Notes under the pieces: generated by a model
Database searches by the model: none
What the model saw: only the letters and a program-made list of their open reading frames with translations
What the model was told of the DNA's origin: nothing
Translations under genes and position numbers: made by a program
Shown: positions 22,551-34,217 of the stretch, piece after piece
How positions within the stretch are numbered: position 1 is the first letter of the stretch
Layout: each line of letters starts with the position of its first letter
From: Poronia punctata
Lineage: Eukaryota; Ascomycota; Sordariomycetes; Xylariales; Xylariaceae
Direction of reading: 5' to 3'
DNA: 64,000 nucleotides
Assembly (NCBI GenBank): GCA_022579005.1
Contig: MU401456.1
Coordinates: 274,607 to 338,606 of the forward strand

Positions 22551-24374
22551 CTACACCCTCAACTCCCCCCTAACACTCGCAAACCCATCCAGAATCATCT
22601 TAGCCCGCTCCTCGCTCCTCGGACGGATATCACAAGGAAAAGGCAACGGTTCGAGAATGACATGAGCATTCGTAGCCTCCGAATCGAAATCAATCACCTC
22701 ACCCGTCTTCGGACACCGTTTTCTCAACAGATCGAAACCCCACAAGACTCCGGCGCCCGAGACAAACATCTCGTCGTCGACAATGTGTTGTCCCAGACAC
22801 GTGCGCCGACCCCATCCGAACGAGTGCATGCCTACGCCCTCGCGGAAATTCGGATACTGAGATAGAGGCTCCTGGTATGTCGGCCAGCCTGGCTCGAGAT
22901 AGCGTTCTGGTCGGAAGGTTTCTGGGTCGGGGTAATTTTCTGGGACGCGGTTGATGGACCTGTGTTTTGGTTTATCACTTTAGCTCTGGGGGAAGGAAAG
23001 GAAAAAAAGAAAAGGGGGGGGGGGGGGGGGGGGTGGATTGTTTGTTTCGTGTTACTTACCATTCACAAGCGAGAATAATGGTTCCTTTGGTTATTTTCTC
23101 GCCGCGGAACTCATCATCGACCTCGCACTGATGAGGGACGCCTTTATATTCATTTATTTAGTTAGTCAGTCACTTAGTCCACAGGGTACGGGTAACAAAG
23201 CAAAAGACAAAACTCACCTAGAGGGACACCCGACCGCCACCGAAGAGTCTCTTTCAGACAGGCCCGAACAACAGGCATCTCGGCCATATCTGCCGTCGTA
23301 GGCATCCTATCACCGCAAACCCTATCGATTTCCGCCTGGGCCTTCTTCTGCCACTCCGGATGTAACGTCATGGCCATGAGGAAGAACTCCAGCGGACCCG
23401 CAATGGTGATGACACCAACCAGATTCTGGAACCCCAACATACAGCTCGCAAACTCCTCCTCCCGCGCATCCTGTCTCAGATCAGCGTTTCCCTGATCCTG
23501 TAGGCCCTTGAAGTAGCGGTAAGACCAAGTATTCTCCGGCAACGTGCCCTGGAGATACCGTCTCTTCGCCGTCTGCAACGACTCGAGCCACCAGAGCCTC
23601 TGGCCGTCTTCGCGGGCACGCTCAAACTTCTTCCACGGGTTGATGGCCCAGGGGATTAGGTGCCATAACGGTGTCATGGTGTTGACGATGGGACCCGAGA
23701 CGGACATCTGGCCGAGCGTGCAGTCGGCGCTGTCGCCGTTCTTTTTCCCCTGCGTCGCGTCGTCCCAGGCTAGACGGCTCATGATGCGGCCGCAGTGCTC
23801 GCGCGTGTAGGCGTGGAACTTGGCCGGGTCGATAAGCAGGACGGCGAGGAAGCGCCGGACTTCGGTCTCGATCACGCCGTAGAAATGCTGCCGGTGGAAG
23901 TCTGCCATGGCGGCGTGGACCCATTTTCGCTGTTCTTTCCAGTACTCTGTTCTGTTCTTCAGCGCACGAATACGATGATTATTGCAAGAAAAAAGACCAC
24001 TCACCCTGTCGATCCATCAAAGCAACATATCCCGGCCCCGTCTTATGATCAAAAAGCGCACGGATCTGGGGTCGGCCAGAGTACTTATTCCCCCGCTTGA
24101 TGAGCAGCTCCTCGGCGATCTTCTCGTCCGATATGATGATGAATTGCTGGCCCAGCATGCTAGTGCGATAGATGGGGCCGTATATATCGGCCCATTCTTT
24201 GAACTTCTTCCACATGCAGAACCTATCCAGGTCATGGACGCGGCCGACGACGGGGAACTGGCGCGGCCCCGGTATCGTCGTCTTCCGCCCCCGTGCCGAG
24301 AGCAGCTGCCGCAATACCGAGACGAGAAGACTTGGCACCGCCAGGTAGAGTAGGAGGATACCTATGTTCTCCAT
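22551..24374 (-). CDS. Cytochrome P450 monooxygenase
   Basis: The model is complement(22551..22959, 23060..23141, 23218..23946, 24005..24374), 529 residues, all phases consistent. The N-terminus is an ER signal-anchor (ENIGILLLYLAVPSLLVSVL) followed by the proline hinge IPGPRQFPVVG. The K-helix ExxR is Glu356-Arg359 (ETLR), the PERF-like motif is FRPERY, and the heme loop FGWGRRTCLG places the cysteine ligand at 448. The I-helix region reads GVITIAGPLEFF (301-312), so the usual AGx(D/E)T(T/S) acid-alcohol pair is absent or displaced. Intron 3 holds a long homopolymer (C on the coding strand). The enzyme oxidises a small hydrophobic substrate that cannot be named. It is a family relative of ascomycete P450s with LVGVxTIAGP-type I helices. 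Confidence 0.93.
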
Positions 24375-27118
24375 ACTGACAAGAAAGAACCAAAAACTAG
24401 GGGGATCGTCTAGGGGTTTCGATTCTAGAACATTGTCTTTTTTCTGTTTTTAGGTCGGTGTGCGAGTTGACGGAAGATAAAGAAACTGACAGACTTATAC
24501 CGTCCCTCTTTTCAACAGGGGGAGTCGGTCAGTCAGCCCAAAGTTGTATCGCGACCTCTTGACCTTCGCGAGTCCGGTGGGGTAAATTTCCCAAGCTGAA
24601 CAGCCATAAAAAATTGCCGATCGTGCAGGCTGCTGTCTCACGACCGAATTCTCTATCACGCATTCGGCGCAGATGGCCGGTAGACCATACATATTAGAGG
24701 CCAAAAACACAAATAAACATGTGTGTAAAAATAAAACCCCGATTTAGTGATGGCTTTTACACACCCCGGCCTCCAATAGCTGGTCGACACAAACCCCCTT
24801 GTTTCGGGCATGATCTCGTCAGCTTCTCTAGTTCCGATCCGGCTTAGCCATCCGCTCTGGGCAGAGTCTGATTAGACCAGGGGGTGTGGTTTCTATCTTT
24901 ACGCGCATATTTATTGATATTTCCCCAACTACACCGATATCCCGTCGAGCAGGTCAATGGCCACGCTACACGTTTTTGTGGCAACGCTCGCAATATCGCC
25001 CAAAGTGTAAGGCAAGCTTGAGCCATGACGATCCAGAATGGTTAGCTACGCCCTCGCCGCCTTGTCATCATTCATGTTCCCCATTTCTCGCCGTGACGAC
25101 GGCATCTTAAACAATCGCTTGCCAAGTAAGACATACAACGAGAATTCTTTATTCTTTGCATCGGGTCGAGGCTTGCCTGGCATACCACTGTTGCACAATG
25201 TGGCGTTGAGAAATTCGTCGGTTCCCAGGCCTGATTATCACACCCACCAAGTTGGTCCTGGCAAGGCCGCAGAATGGCCATGATCGCCCGCTCGGTTAGG
25301 GGTTTGTCAAAACGGGGCGTGGTTGGGGATATCCGTATAGGTGGTACGGCACTGCCTTGGTAAAAAGTAACAAAACAAAACAGAGTGAGAGAGGGTAGGC
25401 ATAGGCATCCGACCTGGAGATGGGCTCGCCCCCGATGCGGAGATAGTGACCTGTTACTGTTCATATCGAAGCCCCACGACGGCCGGTCTCGTACGTATCG
25501 TGTGACAATCGGGATACCAGTCGATTCTAATTGGCTTACAATGACCAACAAGACCGCGGGGGCTTTTTGCATGAACCACCACGTGAGATAGCGATATTGA
25601 CAGATACCGGTGCCTTTTGGACTGGTATTTGGACTAGGTAGATCCGGAGTACACAGAATGCTGTGCGCGAACGTTGATATCGTCAATGTCACACATTTCG
25701 CTCACCCCGGCCCACTCATGCATATGAGGATCAGACGTCGGCACCGATTCTACGCAGGTAAGACATCCTGTGGCGTCCGTCAAGTCCCACCCCATTCCTT
25801 ATCAAGCGTTAGTAAGGGGGGGGTAGGATCCTCAGTAGGCAGCCCCAGTCCAGCATCGTCAGCCACACATGCGGACACGAGGTCCGAGGGCCGTCCGGGG
25901 CTGGAACGCGGTGAGACAGGAAATGCGTGTCTCAGCATGGTAAACGGTTTCTCTCATGTCTCACCTCTTGAAGAACTAGATCTTCTGTGTTGAATCTTAT
26001 CCTTGGAGACGGGTCCTGTAGGAAAAGAGGCAGAGAGACGATGAGAAAAATATAGTAAAAAGGTGTATGGCCTCTACAGCCAGTTGCTATCTTGTAGGAA
26101 GGCGTCGAATGACCGTGGCGGTCCCCTATTTCTAATTAGTTTAGTCCGCATAGGAAATGCTCCTGTACGTGTTCAATGCGAGTTCACGTCAAATCATGTG
26201 GCGTAAAATAGTATTCCGTGCACGTATCAGAACCTTGATGTCGGGAATCCTCAGTCCTGTACACTTATGTCATTGTACATCCAATGAATTAAGACAAGGG
26301 CTGTACTCGACAACGTGCATAGCCGTCTGACCTTAACGTGGCCGTCACAGATATATCAAGAGAGAAACTCATACAACCAGCCACCCGCAGCTGGTCCGAT
26401 TCCCATGGTCATATATAGAACTACAAAACATGTCCGGATGTAGAGGCGGAGTAGCGCCTTTCTTTCTTTCTCGTCAGAAAGCCTGGTCCTTACACAAGGC
26501 AAGTACCGCCGAGAAATGAGGCAACTCCAATTACCACGCCCCTTCCCGGCTTGACGACATAAAAAAGCATTGTGGAAATGCAAGAGCGGTCACCGAGTAC
26601 ATGTATGTGTGTCGCCAAGATCGCCTTGTTTCTTCTAGGTCTCCAGCTGTCCTTATATCTAAGGTATGCATACAATCTAAAAGAACCCCTAATTTAGGCT
26701 TCAAGGTAGCGTGGTTTGGATGAAGGGGTTTTAAAACAATTCACGTCATTTAAAAGTTCCTATTGTTGGTTGAACGTTTGCCGGCTATGTCGAAGTTATA
26801 GAAGGAATAGTGCGGGGTGGACTTTCCCGTACTGAGCCCGGTATGGCCCGGATGACGTTATGGTGACGACAGGGTTTTTCCATTGGTAAATTTACCCGAC
26901 TATTGTATATGCCGTAAATTGAACGAAACCGACATACATCACAATCGCGGTTGCATATTCAACGTTGAAATCACTTCATTACATTCAAAGAAAGTTAATT
27001 GAGCCACCAATTCCGCTGCCCCTTCAAATCAGATTCCCGCCCGAGGTCCTGCTTAGACTACCTATTTACGCACTACCTACTCGTAGCACATACCACTACT
27101 AAAGGCACACAAGTCAAG
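24375..27118. other. 2.7 kb intergenic spacer, no gene seen
   Basis: This spacer separates the divergently transcribed P450 and hexokinase genes and so holds both promoters. The longest open frame (206 codons, minus strand, 25072-25692) shows no domain, no compositional bias of a protein, and many aligned frames on other strands; I did not call it. A CTACTCGTAG motif lies at 27077, about 40 bp from the hexokinase start. Confidence 0.55.
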
Positions 27119-28704
27119 ATGCTCGCAAGGGAAGACCGACGTAGCCTGACGGCAGAGTTGGACAGAGAGCTGAGTAGAATTAGGGAAGATTTCACAGTGA
27201 CGCGAGATAAGCTCAAGGAGATAAGCAGGCGATTCGAAGAAGAGCTCAAAGAAGGTCTAGAACAGGATAACCAGAATATAGTACGTAGATTGTCAGACAA
27301 GATGCGGCAGATTCCAAGCGAGTGTGACTAACCCAGCCATACTTATAGTCGATGCATCCTACCTGGGTCTGCGGACTGCCTACAGGTCGAGAATCAGGCG
27401 ATTTTGTGACCCTTGACCTTGGTGGCACCAACATACGTGTCTGCCATGTAAAGTTGCATGGAAAGGGAGTAAAGAGAGACATCGACCAAGCAAAGTACAA
27501 GCTGCCGGAAGATATAAAGACCAGCGATGCCGGGAGTCTCTGGGACTTTGTAGCTGATGATTTGAAAAAGTTCCTAGAGAGCCACTCCCTCCATCGACCC
27601 GGAGAGGAACCGTAAGTGGCTTGGAATCTCAACGATCCGCAAGTCGAGCCCAGACTCAAAGACTGATACTAGAACAACAGGATACCGTTCGGCTTTTGTT
27701 TCTCTTATCCAGCTCACCAGGACAGAATTGACCACGGCGTTCTGAAGACATGGACCAAGGGGTTTGATGTCAAGGGCGTTGAGGGTGAAGATGTCGCAGC
27801 ACAGCTAAAAGATGCCATAGAAAAGCGGGTTCGTCGGGCAGCATGGCCACCCAGACAAGCGGGTTGCTAACCGTACCATGCAAAACAGGACTTACCCCTC
27901 AAACTCGTTGCGCTCGTAAACGACACCACCGGTGCGTTGGTCGCATCCGCCTATACTGACCCAGATACTCTCATCGGCGCAATATTCGGGACGGGCTGTA
28001 ACGCAGCCTACGTTGAGGACGTAGGTTCAATACCCAAGCTCAAGACCACACTGCCACCGGAGACACCGATGGTAATCAACTGTGAGTACGGCGCGTTCGA
28101 CAACGCGCATCGAGTTCTCCCGCGCACAAAGTACGACCAGACGATCGACGAACAGTCACCCAGGCCAGGTGAGCAGAGTTTTGAGAAGATGAGTGCAGGG
28201 TTATATCTCGGCGAGATATTCCGACTTGTCGTACTAGACCTTCATGAACGAGGTGTCATATTTAAAGACGCAAACGTGTCAGAGATTCGAAAGCCCTACA
28301 GACTTGATACCGAGTTCCTCAGCGCCGTGGAAAACGAAAGTCTCGATTCAACCATGTCTCGGTTTCGAGATGAGTTGGGGGTCGTGCCGACTCCCGAGGA
28401 AGCAGAGCTGCTCCGGCAGTTGGGAGAAATAATCGCAGTTCGAAGTGCGAGGCTGTGTAGCTGTGGCATTGCAGCGATTTGCAGGATGAAGAGAATCAGC
28501 AGCGGCCACGTAGCCGCTGACGGCTCAGTTGCCAATAAGCACCCCGAGTTTAAAGGACGATGGGCTGAGGCATTAGGGGAAGTTTTGGATTGGCCGGAGA
28601 GCAGAAAAGAGGACCCTATCACTATTATAAGCGCAGAAGATGGCAGTGGGATCGGAGCGGCCATCATTACCGCCATGACTCTCGAGAGGAATGGCTCCAA
28701 GTAG
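27119..28704 (+). CDS. Hexokinase
   Basis: The model is join(27119..27280, 27349..27611, 27681..27828, 27889..28704), 462 residues, slightly shorter than the ~490 of yeast hexokinases at both ends. It phosphorylates glucose or fructose with ATP. Conserved parts are the phosphate-1 loop LDLGGTNIRV (residues 76-85), the sugar-binding FGFCFSYP (145-152), VNDTTGAL with the catalytic base Asp203, FGTGCNAAYVE (224-234), INCEYGAFDN, RPGEQSFEKMSAGLYLGE, and the C-terminal AEDGSGIGAA. Because Asp203 and the glycine loops are intact, it looks catalytically competent, unlike the regulatory HxkC/HxkD proteins of Aspergillus. The N-terminal helix is highly charged and lacks a mitochondrial-type presequence. 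An MFS transporter lies 1 kb downstream on the same strand. Confidence 0.94.
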
Positions 28705-29704
28705 AACTGTTCGAATAGGCACATACTCATCCTTTCCTCGTGTCAACTGTCAACTAACATCAAGGCCTACGATATATAGATCATAATGTATATAACTGTA
28801 TACTCCCCGATAGGGAGTAAACGGCCCAGCTGGGCGAGATTATAGGGCTTGGACTTCAAGGAGCGAGTTGAAGTTTGTAATATTTCCTTACATACCATGT
28901 AGTTGCGGGATAAGTGCAGGGTCTTTTGGGGCTCCATATATGCCGGCGAAATTGCCGTTCGTCCTCAAGCTCCCACCCTAGAAAGAGATACATACCCTAC
29001 TACTTTAAACTAGCCTGGCGAAACCAGATGGAAAAGAAGAATTAGAGGCTTGATTTATAAGTTGAACCTAGGTTATTAGAGATTCACCCGTGTCGTCTAG
29101 GTACATTATGGTTTTATGGTTCCGGAGAGAGCCGGTGTGACCGTGTGAGCGGCTGTCATTCCCCTCCTTTCCGTGTTCCTCCAGCACGCTTTCCCCTTTT
29201 TAATGTAGGTCCTTAATCCCCGCATTTGCTAAGACTTCCTTCTATGCGGGGGAGCCTCGAACATTTTTAGTTAGTGCGGGGAAATCCGGCCAACTCTTTC
29301 TTCGCCCCGGTCACCGAAAGTCAATCCGTACGTCAAGTCCCTGACAAGGGAGACTAGGTTAGGCCTTGCTAGGCCTTAAAATCACTCTATTTTCCAAGGT
29401 TGTAGATAAGACCCTCCTCCTTGTTCTAGAAACCCTGTAGTATGTACCAAATGGGTTATGTTATCCAGGATGCCAGGGCCAAGATATGGATGTAGGAACA
29501 ACCCCCCAATCTAGTTCCGACCTGAATACAGGGGGGGAAGGAGGTGGTGAAAGGACTTCTGGTTCTTCGTCATGATCGGCGTCGTTAAATAAGACGCACC
29601 TAAGCCCATGCTCAACTCTTACCTCCTTTCAAATCACACCTTACAGATCAGATCCGCTAGGGAATGTTGGTTGGGGGTTTTGCTACGCCAACACAACACC
29701 AACA
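28705..29704. other. Intergenic spacer
   Basis: One kilobase lies between the hexokinase and MFS genes. No protein-like frame or RNA gene is seen. The last 150 bp contain pyrimidine-rich stretches (CTTACCTCCTTTC near 29620), typical of fungal core promoters. Confidence 0.5.
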
Positions 29705-31616
29705 ATGTCAGATACGGTAGAAAAGCCGAGTCTCATCGAGGTTGAAGCGGGCCAGAATGTCGCTAAAAAGATCGATGTCGCGCCTGCCCTGACTGCCGAA
29801 TCATTCGCCCACCTCGATGAGAAGAAGATCCTGAGAAAGGCAAGTAACTTTGACGTACCGTATTCCCCAGGCGACACCCGATTACATTCGAAGAAGAGAG
29901 GAAACGAAAAGAAGGGGAACAAAATCTAACCATGTAAACATGTAGATGGACATGCGTCTAATCCCCATGCTGGCCATCTTATACCTCCTTTCCTTTCTCG
30001 ACCGCGGCAACATCGGCAACGCCAAGATCGAAGGCCTGCAAGAAGACCTCAACATGTCGGGCGACCAGTACAACCTATGTCTCACCGTCTTCTTCTTCAG
30101 CTACGCCGCCTTCGAGGTGCCGAGCAATCTCCTCCTCAAGAAGCTGCGGCCGAGCAGATGGCTGCCTACCATCATGGTGGCGTGGGGAACTGTCATGACA
30201 CTCATGGGCATCGTGCAGAACTTCTCTGGCTTAGCTAGTGCGCGCTTCTTTTTGGGGTTGACGGAAGCTGGTCTTTATCCTGGTTGTGCTGTAAGCCTTT
30301 TTTTTTTTTTTTTTTTTTCAAATCCTTTTTTTTTTCTTCAAAGAAATCACCTGTCTTTCTTCCCTACTGTCAGCAAACAGAAAAAAAACTAATAATAAAA
30401 TGACTTCTCTAGTATTATTTGACAATGTGGTATTGCCGACGAGAGATTCAACTCCGTCAAGCCATGTTCTTTTCGGCAGCATCCATCGCCGGCGCCTTCA
30501 GTGGCCTGCTAGCTTTTGCCATTGCCAAACTAGACGGCGTAGCCGGCCTCGAAGGTTGGCGATGGATTTTCATCCTCGAGGGTATAGCCACGGTAAGTCA
30601 TGACCCCCTTTTTTTCTCTCCTTTTAGACAGCTACCTACCCCTTATATGAGTGATTATCCCTTCACGTCACTGATTACTCTCTCAGGTCGCCGTAGCCCT
30701 CGCCGCGTATTTTCTCCTCTACGACTTCCCAGAAACGGCCACGTTCCTAACCGAGGAAGAGCGCGCCTTTGTGATCTGGCGTCTGAAATACCAGGGCAAC
30801 ACGGAATCGCACGATATCCAAGTGGCCCAGGCCGACGAGTTCGACTGGAAGTACGTCTGGGCCGCGTGCACGGATGTGCAGATCTGGGTCAACATCTTCG
30901 TCTACTGGGGCATCGTCTGTCCCCTGTACGGCGTCAGCCTGTTCCTCCCGACCATCATCAAAGGCCTCGGCTACGTGTCTTCTACCGCCCAGCTCTTGAC
31001 GGTCCCCATATACATCGTCGCGGCCATCCTCGCCGTCGTGGTGGCGTATTTCTCCGACCGCGTCGGGAAACGCGCCCCCTTTGTCATGACTTGCATGTTT
31101 GCCATTCTCGTCGGATTCATCATGTGAGCAATTAATCCATCCCTCCCCCCCCCCCTTCATTCCCCATACGTTACATGGAACCTGATGTATAAAACAAAAA
31201 ATTACAGGTGCATCTCAACCAGCAACCCGGCAGTTATCTACGCCGGCGTATTCATAGCCACATCGGGGATATACTCTTCCTTTGCAGGAAACATTGCCTG
31301 GCTCTCCAACAATCTGGCGGGAGGGTACAAGCGGAGCGCCGGCATGGCGATGCAGATCGGCCTGGGCAACCTGGGCGGCGCATTCGCCTCCAATTTCTAC
31401 CGACAGAGGGACGCGCCCAGATATATCCTGGGCCATGCCTTGGAACTCGCATTCACGAGCGCCGGCCTCGTCGCCGCCGCCTTGTTGACTGTCGGCTACA
31501 TACGTGCCAACAGGAAGAGGGCCAAGATCCTTGGTCAGGGGGGCCATAATGAGTTTACCCCTGAGGAGTTGTCGTCTTTGGGTGATAGGGCCGTCACGTT
31601 CCGTTACGTGTACTAA
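29705..31616 (+). CDS. MFS transporter, Dal5/ACS (anion:cation symporter) family, copy 1
   Basis: The model is join(29705..29839, 29946..30290, 30413..30592, 30687..31123, 31208..31616), 501 residues. It has the 12-helix layout of the allantoate/nicotinate/vitamin permease family. Hallmarks are MDMRLIPMLAILYLLSFLDR at TM1, GNIGNAKIEGL, RFFLGLTEAGLYPG, the GWRWIFILEG segment before TM6, and SDRVGKRAPF in the second half. Intron 1 (29840-29945) must use a GC donor (AAG|GCAAGT) to give the conserved KxLRK-MDMRLIP junction; no GT donor in phase exists nearby. Intron 2 carries a poly-T tract. Substrates in this family are organic anions such as allantoate, nicotinate, biotin or pantothenate; the exact one cannot be told. 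It converges on the GPCR gene. Confidence 0.93.
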
Positions 31617-32528
31617 GTCCAAAGTTTTCCCCCTCGGGAAGTGGCAGCTACGAATATAGGAAAGGTTTCATAGTAGGTAGGTGCTGTCAGATGTATTGAT
31701 TACCTACCTACCTTACCTACCTCCACCCAAATGGTTCTCATTTTGGTCTTGCTGTGCTATCAGTGTCTTTTATGGTGGGACATCTGTCACGATACCCCTT
31801 AGATGTAGATGTCACTCGAAACAAACCCAAAAAAACCCCCAAAAAGACGGTTTTTAACTAGGTTAAGGTACTTATAAAGTCCTTTGTGTCGCTTTGTCAA
31901 CTTTGTTAGACTCATCTAGCCTGGCAAACCCGATTTTCGGCACCAGCCAAAACAACTTGGGCACCTTCTCCTAATCATCCCTCCCAAGGGTCAAAACCAC
32001 ATATTCGCGTATCGCGTTACTCACATATGTAGCAGCTGTAATCCCAGACATAATTTAATTACACCCATTTTGAAGATAACATATCGACCATCACAGAAAA
32101 GCCTATAAATGGCTACACCACACAGGACTGTCACCATCTGCTCGCAGTATAACCGCGACACACTAGATGTACATACAGATAAGCGCTGTTTGACGGAACA
32201 AACGACGTCGTTAATTCCACCTGGGAATTAATGGTATACAACAATATCCATTATATGGGGCATGTTGCCGTGCGAGTACATACATACAATGATATTCTTT
32301 CGTCTTCTTCCGTAATGTTTTTTTGGATATCCAAAGCCCATACAAACCTCTTGCTCATGTCCAAACAGCGATCCTTACAATCAAGCACTATAATAACCAT
32401 CACAATAACTTTCCAGGTCGGAAGATTCGCGACCTACGCATAGTACGTCCACCGTCATCCTCGTCGGCAAAGTGGAAAATAAGTCAACGGGGTGGAAATA
32501 TTTGAAAAAGCAGGCCCCAGGAAAGTCA
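31617..32528. other. Convergent intergenic spacer
   Basis: This 0.9 kb is the shared 3' region of the convergent MFS and GPCR genes. It contains an inverted pair GTAGGTAGGT (about 31673) and ACCTACCTAC (about 31702), which could fold as a hairpin in the MFS 3' UTR. No gene is seen. Confidence 0.5.
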
Positions 32529-34217
32529 TCAAATGCTCATAATTGAACTCTCCCTCATAACTCTGATACTGCTCTTTCTGCTCTGGTCGTCGTCGTGACT
32601 GAGTGTAGTAGTCACACTAAGTTGACTAAGCTCGCTATGACAGGCCGCATTGTCGCGCTGGCCAGTGACCCGTCTCTGGAGTTCTGTGAGCCTCTCGCGC
32701 TCACTGCGGACTGCATCGGCCGCATTTCTTCCCTTGGGAATGCCTTTGAAATGGTAGTCGACCTTGACCCGGACCTCGTCGCATAGGTCGGGCCAGGTCG
32801 TGGAGAAGAAAATCACGGCGTTCCAAAGACCTTGAAGGGGGAGGACGATGGAGCTGGCGAGGTTGAGACCGAAGCTGAACTCGTTCGGCCTGACGAGGTC
32901 GTGTACGCGGTTGATGCTGCTCGGGGTCCAGGTGATGAGGACGCTCACGGCGAAGACGAACGAGGTGCGCAGGTACGAGAGTTTGACCGGGTCCATGTGG
33001 TGGAACTTTGCACGCCAGTGGTTGAAACTACCAACCACGCGGCGCCAGATACTCTTCTCCACGGGGGGCTCGGCACTAATTGACGTGATGGTAGTCGGCA
33101 TCGGTCCGGGCTGCTGAGTCATGCCTACCGGTGGTCGCTCCAAATTTGCCTGCTGCTCCTCTGCTGGACCCTTAAACCAGCTTGTAGGTCTTCCGTTGCT
33201 CCCATGAGTGGCTATTGGCTCGCTTATGGTTTTAAAAGTCGTCACTTGGCGAACCTCCCGATTAGCGACACCCATCACCGCCGCATTTGCAAATAAATCC
33301 TATCGAGGTCAGTTTAAACTTTACCAGATCCCAGCGAGACCAAGACCGACTGAAAGACTGTCGTTACCTTTTCCCCCGAATCGCGAGTTCCAGGCGGATC
33401 AGGGTTTCTTAGTAAGACGTTCCGCAGTTGGTTCCGTTGCTTAAAGACGGAGTAGCCGATCGCAACATAGATCAAGCCGGACAGGGCGATGCAGATCCAG
33501 ATAGGGAGATAGTACGTGAAGATGCGCAAGTTCGACCAATCCCCATCGATCCAACACCATATCTACGGATACATTAGATCACAAACCGGTCGAATTAGAA
33601 GAAAGGTAGAAGAAGAAAACCTACCGTGGCATTACCGTACACGCTGGTGCCATCCCCACGTCGAAATAGGAGCAGACACAGTGCCGGGATGAGTGGCACA
33701 CCGTAACATACGATGAAGTAGACATACCAGTACCGTAAGAAGCTTTTCGGATCCGCAGAATAGAAGAACACCAGGTAGACGTTGACGGCCATGGCAAAAG
33801 ACCACCATGGGTCTGACTGCATGAACCTGGCATACATATTAGTCAGCGAGAGCATGAGACAGAGATACCATCACAAACATGTCCATGCTAGGCTAGAACT
33901 CACAACTCGAACATGAAAGCTTGCGCCTGGCATAAAGGGCTAGTCGAACCAGCCAAGACCCCAGAGTAACCAATCAAGCAGGCGATGCTGGCTCCTAGGT
34001 TGGCAAACGAGGCAAAGACGATGAATGTGTTCGGAATAGTGCGGACTCGCTTTAACGTAGCAAAAGCCAAAAATATCCATAAAACCCCCATTACGGAGAA
34101 GGCGGCACCTAGGCGCTCGAAGAGGACGATAGTCTCTATATTGACCGGGGGATTCGGGGCCCTCCTCTCTGCCTTGTTCGGCATCGGCGTGTAACCGACA
34201 GTCGGAGCTGGTGCCAT
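32529..34217 (-). CDS. cAMP-receptor-like G-protein-coupled receptor
   Basis: The model is complement(32529..33299, 33368..33562, 33625..33826, 33904..34217), 493 residues. Seven hydrophobic segments are visible: two in exon 1 (about 36-55 and 63-87), TM3 at WWSFAMAVNVYLVFFYS, TM4 at VYFIVCYGVPLIPALCLLL, TM5 at YYLPIWICIALSGLIYVAIG, then a long third cytoplasmic loop (about 215-345), TM6 at TSFVFAVSVLITWTPSSINR, and TM7 at LNLASSIVLPLQGLWNAVIF. This is the fungal cAR-like class (Dictyostelium cAMP-receptor family; Neurospora GPR-1/2/3 group) of plasma-membrane receptors that couple to heterotrimeric G proteins. The ligand is unknown for fungi. The C-terminal tail is Ser/Arg-rich and probably phosphorylated. 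It is flanked on both sides by Dal5-type transporters. Confidence 0.9.

Noticed and set aside
16112..24374. A secondary-metabolite gene cluster (LaeA-like methyltransferase, P450, transporters)
   Set aside because: No polyketide synthase, peptide synthetase, terpene cyclase, DMAT synthase or pathway regulator lies in the window, and the genes between are a peptidase and a PLD-like protein.
25072..25692. 206-codon minus-strand open frame
   Set aside because: No domain, signal peptide or intron evidence; overlapping frames of similar length occur on the opposite strand; sits in a divergent promoter region.
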